64,000 bases of DNA from Natronobacterium haloterrestre (lineage in GTDB: Archaea > Halobacteriota > Halobacteria > Halobacteriales > Natrialbaceae). The notes under the pieces were generated by a model, which saw only the letters and a program-made list of their open reading frames with translations, was not told the DNA's origin and did no database searches. This document shows positions 9,610 to 17,833 of this stretch, piece by piece (within the stretch, counting starts at the first letter, position 1; the number at the start of each line of letters is the position of its first letter). The position numbers and the translations under genes were made by a program. The stretch covers positions 1 to 64,000 of the forward strand of contig NZ_FOKW01000010.1 of assembly GCF_900112205.1 (NCBI RefSeq), read 5' to 3'.

Positions 9610-10203
9610 TCACTCGAGGGCGTCCTGATGGGTTTCGTAGCGGCTGACGTACCGATCCTCACAGGAGGGACAGCAGAACGTCTTGACCTCGCCGCCGACC
9701 GTCGCCGTCACCCCGTCGCCGGTGACTTCCTTGCCACAGACGACGCACTCGAGGGCGAACCCGGCGGCAGAGACGCCGACCAGCCGGTCCGACCGCGAGA
9801 GCAGCGTCACGTCGTAGCCGGCGAGCTCCGAGAGGTCGAGTTCGGTCTCGAGCCACGAGCGGACCCCCTCGGCGGGCAGGGTCGCGTGGACGAGCACGCG
9901 GCCGTCCATCCCCTCGTAGATCCCCTCGACGCCCTCGAGGTCGGCCGCCCCGCCGTAGACGTCGGCGACGGCCGCCGGCGCGGGCTCGAGTTCGATCAGG
10001 GCGGCCGTCTCGCCGCGGAGCTTCTCGCGGTCGACGTCGATCGTGAACCCCTCGATGATCCCCTGTTCCTCGAGCCGGGAGATGCGGTCGGAAACCGCCG
10101 GCGGGGTCAGCCCGACGTGGTCGGCGATCTCCTTGTACGGCCGGCGGGCGTCTTCGCTGAGGAGTTCGAGGATTTCGATGTCGGTCTCGTCGAGGTCGCG
10201 CAT
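9610..10203 (-). CDS. Lrp/AsnC-type regulator with C-terminal TRASH metal-binding domain
   Basis: A 197-residue transcription regulator. Residues 1-60 are an AsnC-type winged helix-turn-helix (DETDIEILELLSEDARRPYKEIADHVGLTPPAVSDRI region). Residues about 65-145 resemble the Lrp ligand domain. Residues 153-185 carry a TRASH zinc/copper-binding motif with Cys153, Cys156, Cys177, Cys178 and Cys181. The same architecture is known for a Halobacterium regulator linked to a copper-exporting ATPase, so metal sensing is the likely role. It is not obviously a branched-chain amino acid regulator despite lying next to leuA. No copper transporter is in view, and the next gene is divergent. Confidence 0.9.
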   Translation of the reverse strand: MRDLDETDIEILELLSEDARRPYKEIADHVGLTPPAVSDRISRLEEQGIIEGFTIDVDREKLRGETAALIELEPAPAAVADVYGGAADLEGVEGIYEGMDGRVLVHATLPAEGVRSWLETELDLSELAGYDVTLLSRSDRLVGVSAAGFALECVVCGKEVTGDGVTATVGGEVKTFCCPSCEDRYVSRYETHQDALE

Positions 10204-10344
10204 GCCCCGACGTTCGAACGGGAGCGAAAAGAGTGTGCCGTCGCCGCCGGTTCGACGCGCCCGTCTCGAGAGTCGGCGCGAGGGAAGCGGGCGGCCGTCG
10301 CGCGTATGGGTACTTTACCCCCGGTCGTGGTACGTGCCCCCGCG

Positions 10345-10800
10345 ATGACGACCGACGAAATCACCGACCTGCTGACCGAAGCGTACCTCGACGAACTCGA
10401 GACCGTGATGAACTACCTCTCGAACGCCATCGTCCTCGACGGCATCCACGCCGAGGAGGTCAAGGCGAGCCTCGAGGAGGACATCCAGGAGGAACTCGAC
10501 CACGCCCGGATGATCGGCGAGCGACTGAAGCAACTCGACGAGTCGCCACCGGGGTCGGAGTCGTTCGACGCCCAGCAGTCGAACCTTCAGCCGCCCGCGG
10601 ACACGACCGACGTCCGGTCGGTCATCGACGGCGTGCTCGAGGCCGAGGAGGACGCCATCGAGACCTACCGGTCGCTGGCGGCGGCTGCCGACGACGCCAA
10701 CGACCCCGTGACGGAGGACGTGGCGGTGACGCTGCTGGCGGACGAGGAGGCCCATCGGACGGAGTTCCGCGGGTTCCGCAAGGAGTTCCCGATGGACTAA
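10345..10800 (+). CDS. Ferritin-like (rubrerythrin-type) four-helix protein
   Basis: A 151-residue, very acidic, all-helical protein. Candidate metal ligands occur in two repeated halves: E..MNYLSNAI...EE..EELDHA in the first and EAEEDAIETY...ADEEAHRTEF in the second. This is the ferritin-like diiron arrangement, so iron storage or oxidative-stress protection is likely but unproven. ATG 10345 was chosen because it precedes the first helix; upstream sequence in the same frame has no conserved content and overlaps the divergent regulator. The AsnC-TRASH gene is transcribed away from it and could control it. Confidence 0.85.
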   Translation: MTTDEITDLLTEAYLDELETVMNYLSNAIVLDGIHAEEVKASLEEDIQEELDHARMIGERLKQLDESPPGSESFDAQQSNLQPPADTTDVRSVIDGVLEAEEDAIETYRSLAAAADDANDPVTEDVAVTLLADEEAHRTEFRGFRKEFPMD

Positions 10801-10869
10801 GGACTGACTGCCAACCCAGGGAGTTCCTCGAGAGGAACGTTTTTCTCGTCGCGCTCCGACGGGAGCCAC

Positions 10870-11160
10870 ATGAGCGACTTCGACCTCGATCTGCGGGCGG
10901 TCGAGGAACACATCGACGAGGAGCTCGATCTCGAGGGAAGCATCGTGCTCGGCGTCCTGGACGGGTCGACGCCGGCGGAGCAGTGGATCGAAGGCGTCTC
11001 GAACGGCAACGTCCTGGTCCTCAATGTCGAGGGCGAGGTCAACGAACTCGCGTCCGGATTCGCCCGGGACGTGAAGGAGGCCGGCGGGAACCTGGTGCAC
11101 TTCCGCGGGTTCCTGATCGTGACACCGCCGGGTGTGGACGTGAACACCGACCGGCTGTAG
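10870..11160 (+). CDS. Conserved haloarchaeal protein (resembles DUF5779)
   Basis: A 96-residue soluble acidic protein of unknown function with no signal peptide. It shows a regular alpha/beta pattern with GSIVLGVLDGST, VLVLNVEGEVNELA and a well-formed C-terminus LVHFRGFLIVTPPGVDV. I recall similar proteins across haloarchaea under a DUF5779-like name, but that assignment is from memory. It lies 69 bp after the ferritin-like gene on the same strand and may share its transcript. Confidence 0.8.
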   Translation: MSDFDLDLRAVEEHIDEELDLEGSIVLGVLDGSTPAEQWIEGVSNGNVLVLNVEGEVNELASGFARDVKEAGGNLVHFRGFLIVTPPGVDVNTDRL

Positions 11161-11179
11161 TGTAGGACGCGACGCGATC

Positions 11180-11677
11180 TCACTGCGATACCGACAACTC
11201 GCCGTAGTCGAACGCCTCGCCCATCTCCGAGAGGGTGTCGAGTTCGTCCTGTTCTTCCCGGAGCGTCTCCTCCAAGGTGTCGGCCGCGTCGTCCATGCCC
11301 AGTTGATCGGCCATCGGGATCAGATTCCCGTAGGTGGCGACCTCGTAGTGTTCGGCTTTCTGGCCCGCGGCGATGTTGAACCGGTCGATCGCCTCGTCGC
11401 TCGGGTCCTTGCTCATGAACTCCTCGTGAGCCTCGATCATCCCCTCGACGACCGGGTCCTCCTCCGGTTCGGCCTCCGCGTCGAGCCGCTCGAACACCCC
11501 CTCGATCCGGTCGACGTGGATCTCGGTCTTCTCGCGGTGTTCCGCGAAGCCCGATTTGAGTTCCTCGTTCGAGGAGGTCTCCTCGAGTTCCTCGAGGGCC
11601 TCGAGGAGGCGCTGTTCGGTGTGGTAGGCGTGTTTCAGTCCGGACACAAAGAGGTCTTCGGTGGTATCGATCGTCAT
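11180..11677 (-). CDS. YciF-like ferritin-fold protein (DUF892)
   Basis: A 165-residue four-helix protein of the DUF892/YciE-YciF family. The start TTEDLFVSGLKHAYHTEQRLLEAL is typical, as are the ligand-like E and H residues in EHREKTEIHVDRI, KAEHYEVATYG and EETLREEQDEL. YciF proteins are stress-induced dimers with a ferritin-like fold; their biochemical role is not settled. It converges with the DUF5779-like gene, with only 19 bp between the ends. Confidence 0.88.
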   Translation of the reverse strand: MTIDTTEDLFVSGLKHAYHTEQRLLEALEELEETSSNEELKSGFAEHREKTEIHVDRIEGVFERLDAEAEPEEDPVVEGMIEAHEEFMSKDPSDEAIDRFNIAAGQKAEHYEVATYGNLIPMADQLGMDDAADTLEETLREEQDELDTLSEMGEAFDYGELSVSQ

Positions 11678-11771
11678 GGGTGACCGTCTGAGCGTGCGCC
11701 GTTATGATCGATAAGTCGTCGGCCTGCAGGTGAGCGGACGCGAGCCCTCGCGGGGAGACCGGTAGCCGCCG

Positions 11772-12470
11772 CTACGGATCCGTCGCGAACGTCAACACGT
11801 GCCCGTCCGGATCCCGGAGAACGACCCGTTCGTCGCCGACCTCGTCGACTCGCCCCACCCGGTCGGCGACGGCCTCGAGCGCTGCGGTCGGTTCGCTCGT
11901 CTCGAACCCCAGATCGACGTGGACGCCCCCGCGGGCATCGGCGAGCCCGAGGTGGGGTTCCCACAGCTCCAGGGCCATCGGGCCGTCCATCCGGACCCGC
12001 GTGCGGTCGTCCCCCGCGTCGACGGTCTCGAACCCCAGTTGGGTGTAAAACGCCTCCGCGCGCTCGAGGTCCTCGACCTCGAGGACGACCTCGAAGAGGC
12101 CGTCGATCCCCGGCCCCGCGACGTCGCGCTGGCCGAGTTCGACGCAGTTGCCGTCCGGGTCGTACAGGTACAGCGACTTCGCGGGCCCGAACTGGGCCTC
12201 CTCGAGGTCGTAGCCCCGTTCCTCGAGGCGGTCCCACCAGTCGTCGTACTCGTCGGCGGGGATCGAGAGCGCGAAGTGGGTGTGGAGGCCCCCGCGGGGG
12301 ACGCCGTTCGGCCGGCGAAGCACGAGGTCGGTGTCGCCGGCGGCGAGGGCGAGTTCCGACGGCTCGTCGCGGTCCGCGCGAACCGACATCTCGAGGGTCT
12401 CCGCGTAGAACGCCCGTGCGGGCTCGAGGTACTTGACCTCGAGCGCGAGCCAGGCCAGCCGGGTGAGCAT
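11772..12470 (-). CDS. Two-domain VOC (glyoxalase/extradiol dioxygenase-like) protein
   Basis: A 232-residue protein with two vicinal-oxygen-chelate domains. The first half has AFYAETLEMSV, THFALSIPADEYDDWWDRLE and LYLYDPDGNCVELGQRD; the second half has AEAFYTQLGFET, GGVHVDLGFET and VVLRDPDGHVLTFA. The DPDGN.VE and DPDGH modules with His and Glu metal ligands match extradiol dioxygenase-like lactoylglutathione lyases. The substrate cannot be predicted. The start MLTRLAWLALEVKYLEPARAFY is normal for the family. Confidence 0.87.
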   Translation of the reverse strand: MLTRLAWLALEVKYLEPARAFYAETLEMSVRADRDEPSELALAAGDTDLVLRRPNGVPRGGLHTHFALSIPADEYDDWWDRLEERGYDLEEAQFGPAKSLYLYDPDGNCVELGQRDVAGPGIDGLFEVVLEVEDLERAEAFYTQLGFETVDAGDDRTRVRMDGPMALELWEPHLGLADARGGVHVDLGFETSEPTAALEAVADRVGRVDEVGDERVVLRDPDGHVLTFATDP

Positions 12471-12601
12471 GTGTCCACCTACTCGAGGACGGGTGAAAGA
12501 ACCGTCGCCGACGCCTCCAACCGACCGCGAGCGGTCGAACCGTCCCGTTCGCCGCTTCTCCCCCGTTTATGGTGTCGACGACCCTAGAGAAACGCACGAC
12601 A

Positions 12602-13291
12602 ATGAGTTTCCGCATCGACGAACGCGCCACGGACTTCCGCGAGATCGACCGGTTCGACCACGGCGTCGGCTGGATCGCTCACCCCGAGGAACGCATGCAA
12701 CGCGCCAGTCACGCCCTCGAGGTCGACGGCGAGGTCTGGTTGATCGACCCCGTCGACGCCGACGGTCTCGACGACCTGCTCGCGGAGTTCGGCGAGGTCG
12801 CCGGCGTCGTCGTCCTGCTGGATCGCCACAAGCGCGACGCCGCGGCGATCGCCGACCGCCACGGCGTCCCGGTCTACCTCCCAGCGTTCTTCGAGGGCGT
12901 CGCCGAGGAACTCCCGCGAGAGACGCCGATCGCCCGGTTCGACGACGAACTCGCGGACACCGGTATCGAGGCGCTCACGGTGGTCGACAGCCGGTTCTGG
13001 CAAGAGGCCGCACTCTACGACCGCGAGACCGGCACGCTCGTCGTCCCCGAGTCCGTCGGGGCTGCCGACTACTTCCGGGTCCGGGGCGAACGGCTCGGCG
13101 TCCACCCGATGCGGCGGGCGGTGCCGCCCCGCGACACGCTCGGCGGACTCCGCCCGGAGCGGGTCCTCGTCGCCCACGGCCCGGGCGTGCTCTCCGGAGC
13201 GACCGGCACCCTCGCCGACGCGCTCGAGGGCTCGCGTCGCCGCGCACCGCTGCTGTACGCGAAGACGGCGCGGTCGTTGCTCCCGTTCTAG
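12602..13291 (+). CDS. Conserved protein with a possible degenerate metallo-beta-lactamase-like fold
   Basis: A 229-residue soluble protein. The opening (GWIAHPEERMQRASHALEVDGEVWLIDPVD) resembles the N-terminal beta strands of MBL-fold hydrolases. VVVLLDRHKRDAAAIADRHGVPVY and ERVLVAHGPGVLSG follow in similar order. The canonical HxHxDH motif is absent, with DRHKRD in its place, so catalysis by the usual dinuclear site is doubtful. ATG 12602 was preferred over an upstream in-frame start at 12569 because conservation-like sequence begins there. It is followed in the same direction by another conserved small protein. Confidence 0.75.
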   Translation: MSFRIDERATDFREIDRFDHGVGWIAHPEERMQRASHALEVDGEVWLIDPVDADGLDDLLAEFGEVAGVVVLLDRHKRDAAAIADRHGVPVYLPAFFEGVAEELPRETPIARFDDELADTGIEALTVVDSRFWQEAALYDRETGTLVVPESVGAADYFRVRGERLGVHPMRRAVPPRDTLGGLRPERVLVAHGPGVLSGATGTLADALEGSRRRAPLLYAKTARSLLPF

Positions 13292-13358
13292 AGGATAGCG
13301 GAGAGCGGGTGCACTCGCGGGGAATACATCTAACTACTCGCCCGACATAGGAAGGGGC

Positions 13359-13787
13359 GTGGTCTACATCACGCGGGCACTCGTCGACGTCCTTCTCGAT
13401 CTGGCCAGCGACGCCGATCCCGACCGCGTGACGACCGGCACCTCGGTCACTCCCGCCCGCGAACTCGAGGGGCCGGAAGCCGACGCCGTCGCCCCGGAGA
13501 CGCCCGTGTTCACGGACTTCTTCCTCCCCGATCCGGGCAACGCCGTCAACGCCGTCTTCGGCGTCGACCTCTCGACGCCCGCCCGGCAAGCGCAGGGCCA
13601 GTTCGTCTCGCACCCGTTGCGGGAACTCGAGGTGACCCGACGCGACGACCTCGCGGAAGTGATCTTCGTGGCCGTCCCGCCCTGGACCGACGCCGACGAC
13701 TCGTTCGCGGCGTTCGATCGTGCGGGGGACCGACAGCCCCTCGAGATCATCGACGCGCAGCCACCGGAGCAGTCGTTTCCGGCCTGA
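13359..13787 (+). CDS. Conserved hypothetical protein, GTG start
   Basis: A 142-residue protein of unknown function. It begins with GTG 13359; an in-frame stop lies four codons upstream, so no longer start is possible. The core shows VFTDFFLPDPGNAVNAVFGVDL and FVSHPLRELEVTRRDDLAEVIFVAVPPW, which look structured and conserved. No Cys/His metal motif, signal peptide or membrane segment is present. It ends 41 bp from the convergent molybdopterin oxidoreductase gene. Confidence 0.75.
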   Translation: MVYITRALVDVLLDLASDADPDRVTTGTSVTPARELEGPEADAVAPETPVFTDFFLPDPGNAVNAVFGVDLSTPARQAQGQFVSHPLRELEVTRRDDLAEVIFVAVPPWTDADDSFAAFDRAGDRQPLEIIDAQPPEQSFPA

Positions 13788-13828
13788 GCCGTCGGCGATG
13801 CGTTCCTGACAGGGGTTCGAGAGGGGGG

Positions 13829-15949
13829 TCAGTCGTCGGCTGACGGCTCGAGCGTCACCGCGATTTCCGCGGCCGCAGCCTTGTACTCAGGAATCTTCGC
13901 TCGCTCGTCGAGCACGTCGTTCGTGAGCCGATTGGCCGAAGCGGCCGCGAAGTGTGGCGTCGTCCAGACGACGCCCTCCTTGATGTCCTCGGTGACCCGC
14001 GCCTCGACCGTGATCTCGCCCCGCCGGGACTCGAGGACGACCTCGTTGCCGTCCTCGATCCCGTACCGCTCCGCGTCCGCGGGGTGGACGTCGACGAAGT
14101 TCCGTGGCGTCTGGCGGTTCAGCGTCGGCGAGCGGGTGCTCATCGTCCCGGTGTTGTAGTGTTCCTCGAGGCGTGCGGTCGTGAGGATCAGCGGGTACTC
14201 GTCGTCCGGCGTTTCGGCCGGTGGCTGGTGGCTGACCCCTTCGATCCGCCCGCGTCCGCTCTCGGTGTCGAACTCCTCCTCGTAGAGGTAGGGGTCGCCC
14301 TCGTCGCCGGGCTGGTAACAGGGCCAGTGCAGCCCCTCCTCGCCCAGCCGATCGTAGCTCATCCCGTGGTAGATGGGACACACCCGGCGGAGTTCCTCGA
14401 AGACCTCCTCGGGGCCGTCGAACTCGAACTCGTCGGCGTCGAAGAGCCGAGACCCGACCGCCGAGAGGATCTCGAGGTCGTGTTTCGTGTTCTCGTGGAC
14501 TTTCCCGACGCCGCGCATCCGCTGGACACGCCGGTCGGTGTTCGTGACGGTCCCGCCGCGTTCGGCCCACGTCGTCGCCGGCAGGAGCACGTCGGCGTAC
14601 TGGGCGGTCTCGGTCGGGAAGATGTCCTGGACGACGACGAACTCGAGGTCCTGGATGCGTTCGGCGACCCGGTTGGCGTCGGGCTCGCTCATCACGGGGT
14701 TCTCGCCCATGACGTACAGCCCCTTGACCGACTCGCCGAACTCGTGGGAGATCTCGACGTTCGTGAGGCCCGGCTCGGCGGGGATCTCGAACCCCCACTC
14801 GTCCTCGACTGCCTCGCGGGCCGCGTCGTCGTCGACGAGCTGGTAACCCGGAAGGACGTTCGGCATCGCGCCGACGTCACAGGTCCCCTGGACGTTATTC
14901 TGCCCGCGCAGTGGGTTGACGCCGGTTCCGGGCCGGCCAACGTTGCCCGTGATCAGCGCCAGGTTGATCTCGTTTTGTACGTTGTCGACGCCGCACGCGT
15001 GCTGGCTCATCCCCATCCCCGTGAAGATGGCCGCGTTATCCGCCGTCGCGTACTTCTCGGCGGCCAGTTCGATCTCCTCGAGCGGGACGCCACACTCCTC
15101 GGCGGCGGCCTCCTCGTCGAAGTCCGCGAGCGTCTCTTTCAGATGGTCGAACCCCTCGGTACGCTCGGCGACGAACTCCTCGTCGATCCAGCCCTCCTCG
15201 GGCTGGTCCTCGTGGTGCTCGAGGATCGTCTTGAGGACGATGTTCAGCAGCGGGATGTCGGTGCCGGGGTTCAACTGGAGATGCTGATGGCGCTCCGTCT
15301 CGCCGATCCCGAACGAGCGCGTCGTCTTGTTCGCGTGGGGATCGACCTGGATGACGGTCGCGCCGTCGAGCACCGCCTGCCGGAAGTACTGGCTGTTCGC
15401 GATCGGATGTTGTTCGCCGGGATTCGCCCCCTGGATCCAGAACAGGTCACACTCCTCGCGGAGGTCCCGCATGCTGTTGGTCATCGCCCCCGCGCCGAGG
15501 CTCGTCCGCAGCGCCCAGACGGTCGAGGCGTGACACATCCGCGTACAGTTGTCGACGTTGTTCGTCCCGTACCGGCGTGCGAGCTTCTGGAGGAGGTAGT
15601 TCTCCTCGTTCATCGTCTTCGAGGAGCCGAAAAAGCCCACGGCGTCGGGGCCGTACTCCTCGCGGATCCGCTCGAGTTCGTCGACGACGTACGCGTAGGC
15701 CTCCTCCCAGGTGGCCTCGCGGAACTCGCCGTCCTCCTTGATCTGCGGGTCGGTGAGCCGATCTTCGTGGTCGACGACCTCCGTCGCCGCGCCGCCCTTG
15801 ATGCAGACGCGACCCTCGTTGACGGGCGCGTCGCCCCACGGCATGAACTGCACGTCCGCCGGCTCCTCGCCCCCCGAGAGCTGGATGCCACAGCCGACGC
15901 CGCAGTACGGACAGATCGTCTTGACCGGGTCTGATTGATCGCTTGACAT
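13829..15949 (-). CDS. fdhF: Molybdopterin oxidoreductase, formate dehydrogenase alpha type
   Basis: A 706-residue cytoplasmic enzyme of the DMSO-reductase superfamily. Cys13, Cys16, Cys20 and Cys49 (CPYCGVGC...GRVCIKG) form the N-terminal [4Fe-4S] site. Cys139 in TRMCHAST is at the position of the Mo/W ligand of formate dehydrogenases. NPGEQHPIANSQYFRQA and GMGMSQHACGVDNV are family blocks, and the C-terminal molybdopterin dinucleotide-binding domain includes TGTMSTRSPTLNR. There is no Tat signal. No beta subunit, electron carrier or fdhD is adjacent, so the partner is unknown. Formate dehydrogenase is the best guess; an assimilatory nitrate reductase is less likely. Confidence 0.85.
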   Translation of the reverse strand: MSSDQSDPVKTICPYCGVGCGIQLSGGEEPADVQFMPWGDAPVNEGRVCIKGGAATEVVDHEDRLTDPQIKEDGEFREATWEEAYAYVVDELERIREEYGPDAVGFFGSSKTMNEENYLLQKLARRYGTNNVDNCTRMCHASTVWALRTSLGAGAMTNSMRDLREECDLFWIQGANPGEQHPIANSQYFRQAVLDGATVIQVDPHANKTTRSFGIGETERHQHLQLNPGTDIPLLNIVLKTILEHHEDQPEEGWIDEEFVAERTEGFDHLKETLADFDEEAAAEECGVPLEEIELAAEKYATADNAAIFTGMGMSQHACGVDNVQNEINLALITGNVGRPGTGVNPLRGQNNVQGTCDVGAMPNVLPGYQLVDDDAAREAVEDEWGFEIPAEPGLTNVEISHEFGESVKGLYVMGENPVMSEPDANRVAERIQDLEFVVVQDIFPTETAQYADVLLPATTWAERGGTVTNTDRRVQRMRGVGKVHENTKHDLEILSAVGSRLFDADEFEFDGPEEVFEELRRVCPIYHGMSYDRLGEEGLHWPCYQPGDEGDPYLYEEEFDTESGRGRIEGVSHQPPAETPDDEYPLILTTARLEEHYNTGTMSTRSPTLNRQTPRNFVDVHPADAERYGIEDGNEVVLESRRGEITVEARVTEDIKEGVVWTTPHFAAASANRLTNDVLDERAKIPEYKAAAAEIAVTLEPSADD

Positions 15950-16141
15950 AGTGTGGTCTCCTCGGTCGCCGCGCGTCGCGGGCGATCGACACGTTGTCTA
16001 TCACCCTCCACCGGAATGAGTCTTGCTGACACACGACTTCGATCCCGTCCGGTCGCCGGCGGCCGTTCCCCCGTCCCCATCGCCGATACCCCATATGGCA
16101 CGGGGAAACGTATACCACGATAGTCGACCAACGGCCGATCG

Positions 16142-16735
16142 ATGGCGCTTACCCGGTCCGCCCTCGAGGCCGCCGTCGCCGACTACCGCGAGGAAGAACC
16201 CTTCTATCCGGTCGAGCGCGAGGGAATCGAGACACTTCCCAGCGCGTTCCGGACCGGCGAGTTCGGCTGGCGGGACGCCGCGTGGGTCGTTCGCTGGTAC
16301 TACCGGCGGTCGCTCGGCGCGATCCCGAACGCCGAGCGGCGCCGGCACGAGGACGCTTTCGAACGGAACGCGTTCGACGACGTTCGCGACGCGATCGTCG
16401 CCGCCGCGACCGCGATCGATCGGGACGATCGCTCATCCGCCATCGCAGAACCGGTCGACCGACTGACCGCGCTCGAGGGCGTCGACGTTCCGGTCGCCTC
16501 GGCGTTCCTGTTTTTCGGTGCGCCGGTGTGCTGCATCGTCGTCGGCGAACGCGAGTGGGAGACATTGCGAACGCACGGCCACCTCGAGCGCCCCTACCCG
16601 GAGTCGCCGTCGCTCGCGGACTACCGGACGTATCTCGACCGCTGTCGGTCACTGGCCGAGCGCTTCGATCGTGACATGTGGTGGCTGTACCGGGGGCTCT
16701 GGCGACTCGGGCAGGGCGATGGGGACGGAACGTAG
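16142..16735 (+). CDS. Conserved haloarchaeal protein of unknown function
   Basis: A 197-residue Arg/Trp/Tyr-rich protein. FGWRDAAWVVRWYYRRSLG (about residues 40-58), LTALEGVDVPVASAFLFFGAP (about 109-130) and the C-terminal WWLYRGLWRLGQG are striking. The middle segment resembles a helix-hairpin-helix-like turn, but this is weak and no enzyme motif is visible. It is divergent from the molybdopterin oxidoreductase. A GTATACC element about 30 nt upstream could form a TATA box. Confidence 0.7.
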   Translation: MALTRSALEAAVADYREEEPFYPVEREGIETLPSAFRTGEFGWRDAAWVVRWYYRRSLGAIPNAERRRHEDAFERNAFDDVRDAIVAAATAIDRDDRSSAIAEPVDRLTALEGVDVPVASAFLFFGAPVCCIVVGEREWETLRTHGHLERPYPESPSLADYRTYLDRCRSLAERFDRDMWWLYRGLWRLGQGDGDGT

Positions 16736-17159
16736 CCGAGAAATCCGGTTTCGAGACGGAACCGCACGTCGAGGGCCGACGACGGGTCACCGCGGTCCCA
16801 GTTCCGGTTCCGGCCCCGGCGCCGGGGCCGGTACCGGCACTGGCGTCGGCACTGCAGTCGGGAACCCGCCGTCGATGATTCGGTCGACGATTCCTCCACG
16901 ATGCCGGTCTTCGCTGTTCTCCTCGTCGTCACCCGACGGGGACGGGAAGTCCGGGATGTGTGGCACGAACCTTCGACCTCCAGGCGGAGCTACGCCCTCG
17001 AGCGGAATAAAATCCGTGTCGGCTCCTGAGTGCTGGCAACGCCGTCGACCGTTCGTGACCGGTTACGCCACCGAACGGCCGACGGTCGGCGGCGGTCGCA
17101 CTGCCCCCTTCGTCATGAGCGGGGGATCCGAACGTTCGAAGTGGGTCCCCGGAAACGGC
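16736..17159. other. 424-bp noncoding region with GC-rich simple sequence
   Basis: At 16799-16857 there is a run of short GGTTCC/CCGGCGCC/GGTACCGGCAC units with near-palindromic G/C blocks. The rest has no convincing frame, RNA gene or clear repeat. It separates two convergent genes. Confidence 0.4.
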
Positions 17160-17369
17160 TCACTCGAGGTACCCCAGCCCACGGAGCTGTTCGGCGATCT
17201 CCTCGAACTCCGCCTCCGTGAGTTCGCCCTCTTTCTGGTGCTGGATGACGATGCTGCGCAGCAGGAAGCGAACGAGGTCGCTCGTGCTCTGGAAGCTCGT
17301 CCCCTCGATCGTGTCCTCGACGCGGTCGGCGAGTTCCTTCGGGATCGAAACCGTGGTGTATTCGGTCAT
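17160..17369 (-). CDS. Ribbon-helix-helix (CopG-like) DNA-binding protein
   Basis: A 69-residue protein with a short N-terminal strand TEYTTVSIPKEL and two helices ending in TSDLVRFLLRSIVIQHQKE, which is the RHH pattern. The Glu-rich tail (LTEAEFEEIAEQLRGLGYLE) may mediate oligomer contacts. A longer frame starts at 17417, but ATG 17369 begins right at the RHH strand. It has no adjacent toxin, so it is more likely a stand-alone regulator than an antitoxin. Confidence 0.82.
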   Translation of the reverse strand: MTEYTTVSIPKELADRVEDTIEGTSFQSTSDLVRFLLRSIVIQHQKEGELTEAEFEEIAEQLRGLGYLE

Positions 17370-17473
17370 ACTGGATGGTCCGTCGCGGTCACCAAAGACG
17401 TGTCGACGACCGTGCACGACCCCAAACCGGTGACCCCCGGACGGCCGCCGCCGCTCGAGCGCCTTCGTAGCGG

Positions 17474-17482
17474 TTTTTATAG
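17474..17482 (+). promoter_or_regulatory. TATA box of the gene at 17494/17503
   Basis: TTTTTATAG, centred near 17478. The expected start of transcription (24-28 nt downstream) falls at about 17503, the second of two in-frame ATGs. This favours a leaderless mRNA beginning MGVRPPSNG rather than MEAMGV. Confidence 0.6.
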
Positions 17483-17493
17483 CGGCCTGTCAA

Positions 17494-17832
17494 ATGGAGG
17501 CTATGGGAGTCCGGCCACCATCGAACGGAGACGACGACGAACCCGAGAGCGTCGAGTTCGGCATCGCCGCAGTCGACGCCCGCCTGAAGGACGCTGATCT
17601 CTCGTTTCCAGCCACCAGGGACGACGTCGCCGCCGAACTCGGCACCGCACGCATCCCCTACGACGTCCACGGCAACGACGTCTCGCTGGGCGAAATGTTA
17701 GCGGAAGTCGACTCGGAGGAGTTTCGCTCGCGCCAGCAACTGCTGAACGAACTGCACGAACCGTTCGAGGAATACCGTCGGCAGAACTCCGGCGGCGTCT
17801 TTCAGCAGATGCGCTCGATGCTTCCGTTCTGA
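17494..17832 (+). CDS. Conserved haloarchaeal protein of unknown function
   Basis: A 112-residue acidic protein. Sequence such as AAVDARLKDADLSFPATRDDVAAELGTARIPYDVHGNDVSLGEM suggests a small helical domain of the type common in haloarchaeal DUF proteins; I do not assign a family. The C-terminus VFQQMRSMLPF is amphipathic. The start is either ATG 17494 or ATG 17503; promoter spacing favours the latter. It converges with aglJ, with only 1 bp between the ends. Confidence 0.75.
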   Translation: MEAMGVRPPSNGDDDEPESVEFGIAAVDARLKDADLSFPATRDDVAAELGTARIPYDVHGNDVSLGEMLAEVDSEEFRSRQQLLNELHEPFEEYRRQNSGGVFQQMRSMLPF

Positions 17833-17833
17833 G

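Noticed and set aside
13952-15934. 660-codon plus-strand frame opposite the molybdopterin oxidoreductase
   Set aside because: Complement of a conserved enzyme; the frame is open because of codon bias.
16799-16857. Possible repeat array or CRISPR
   Set aside because: Units are short, irregular and not separated by spacers of constant length; simple GC-rich sequence is the better description.
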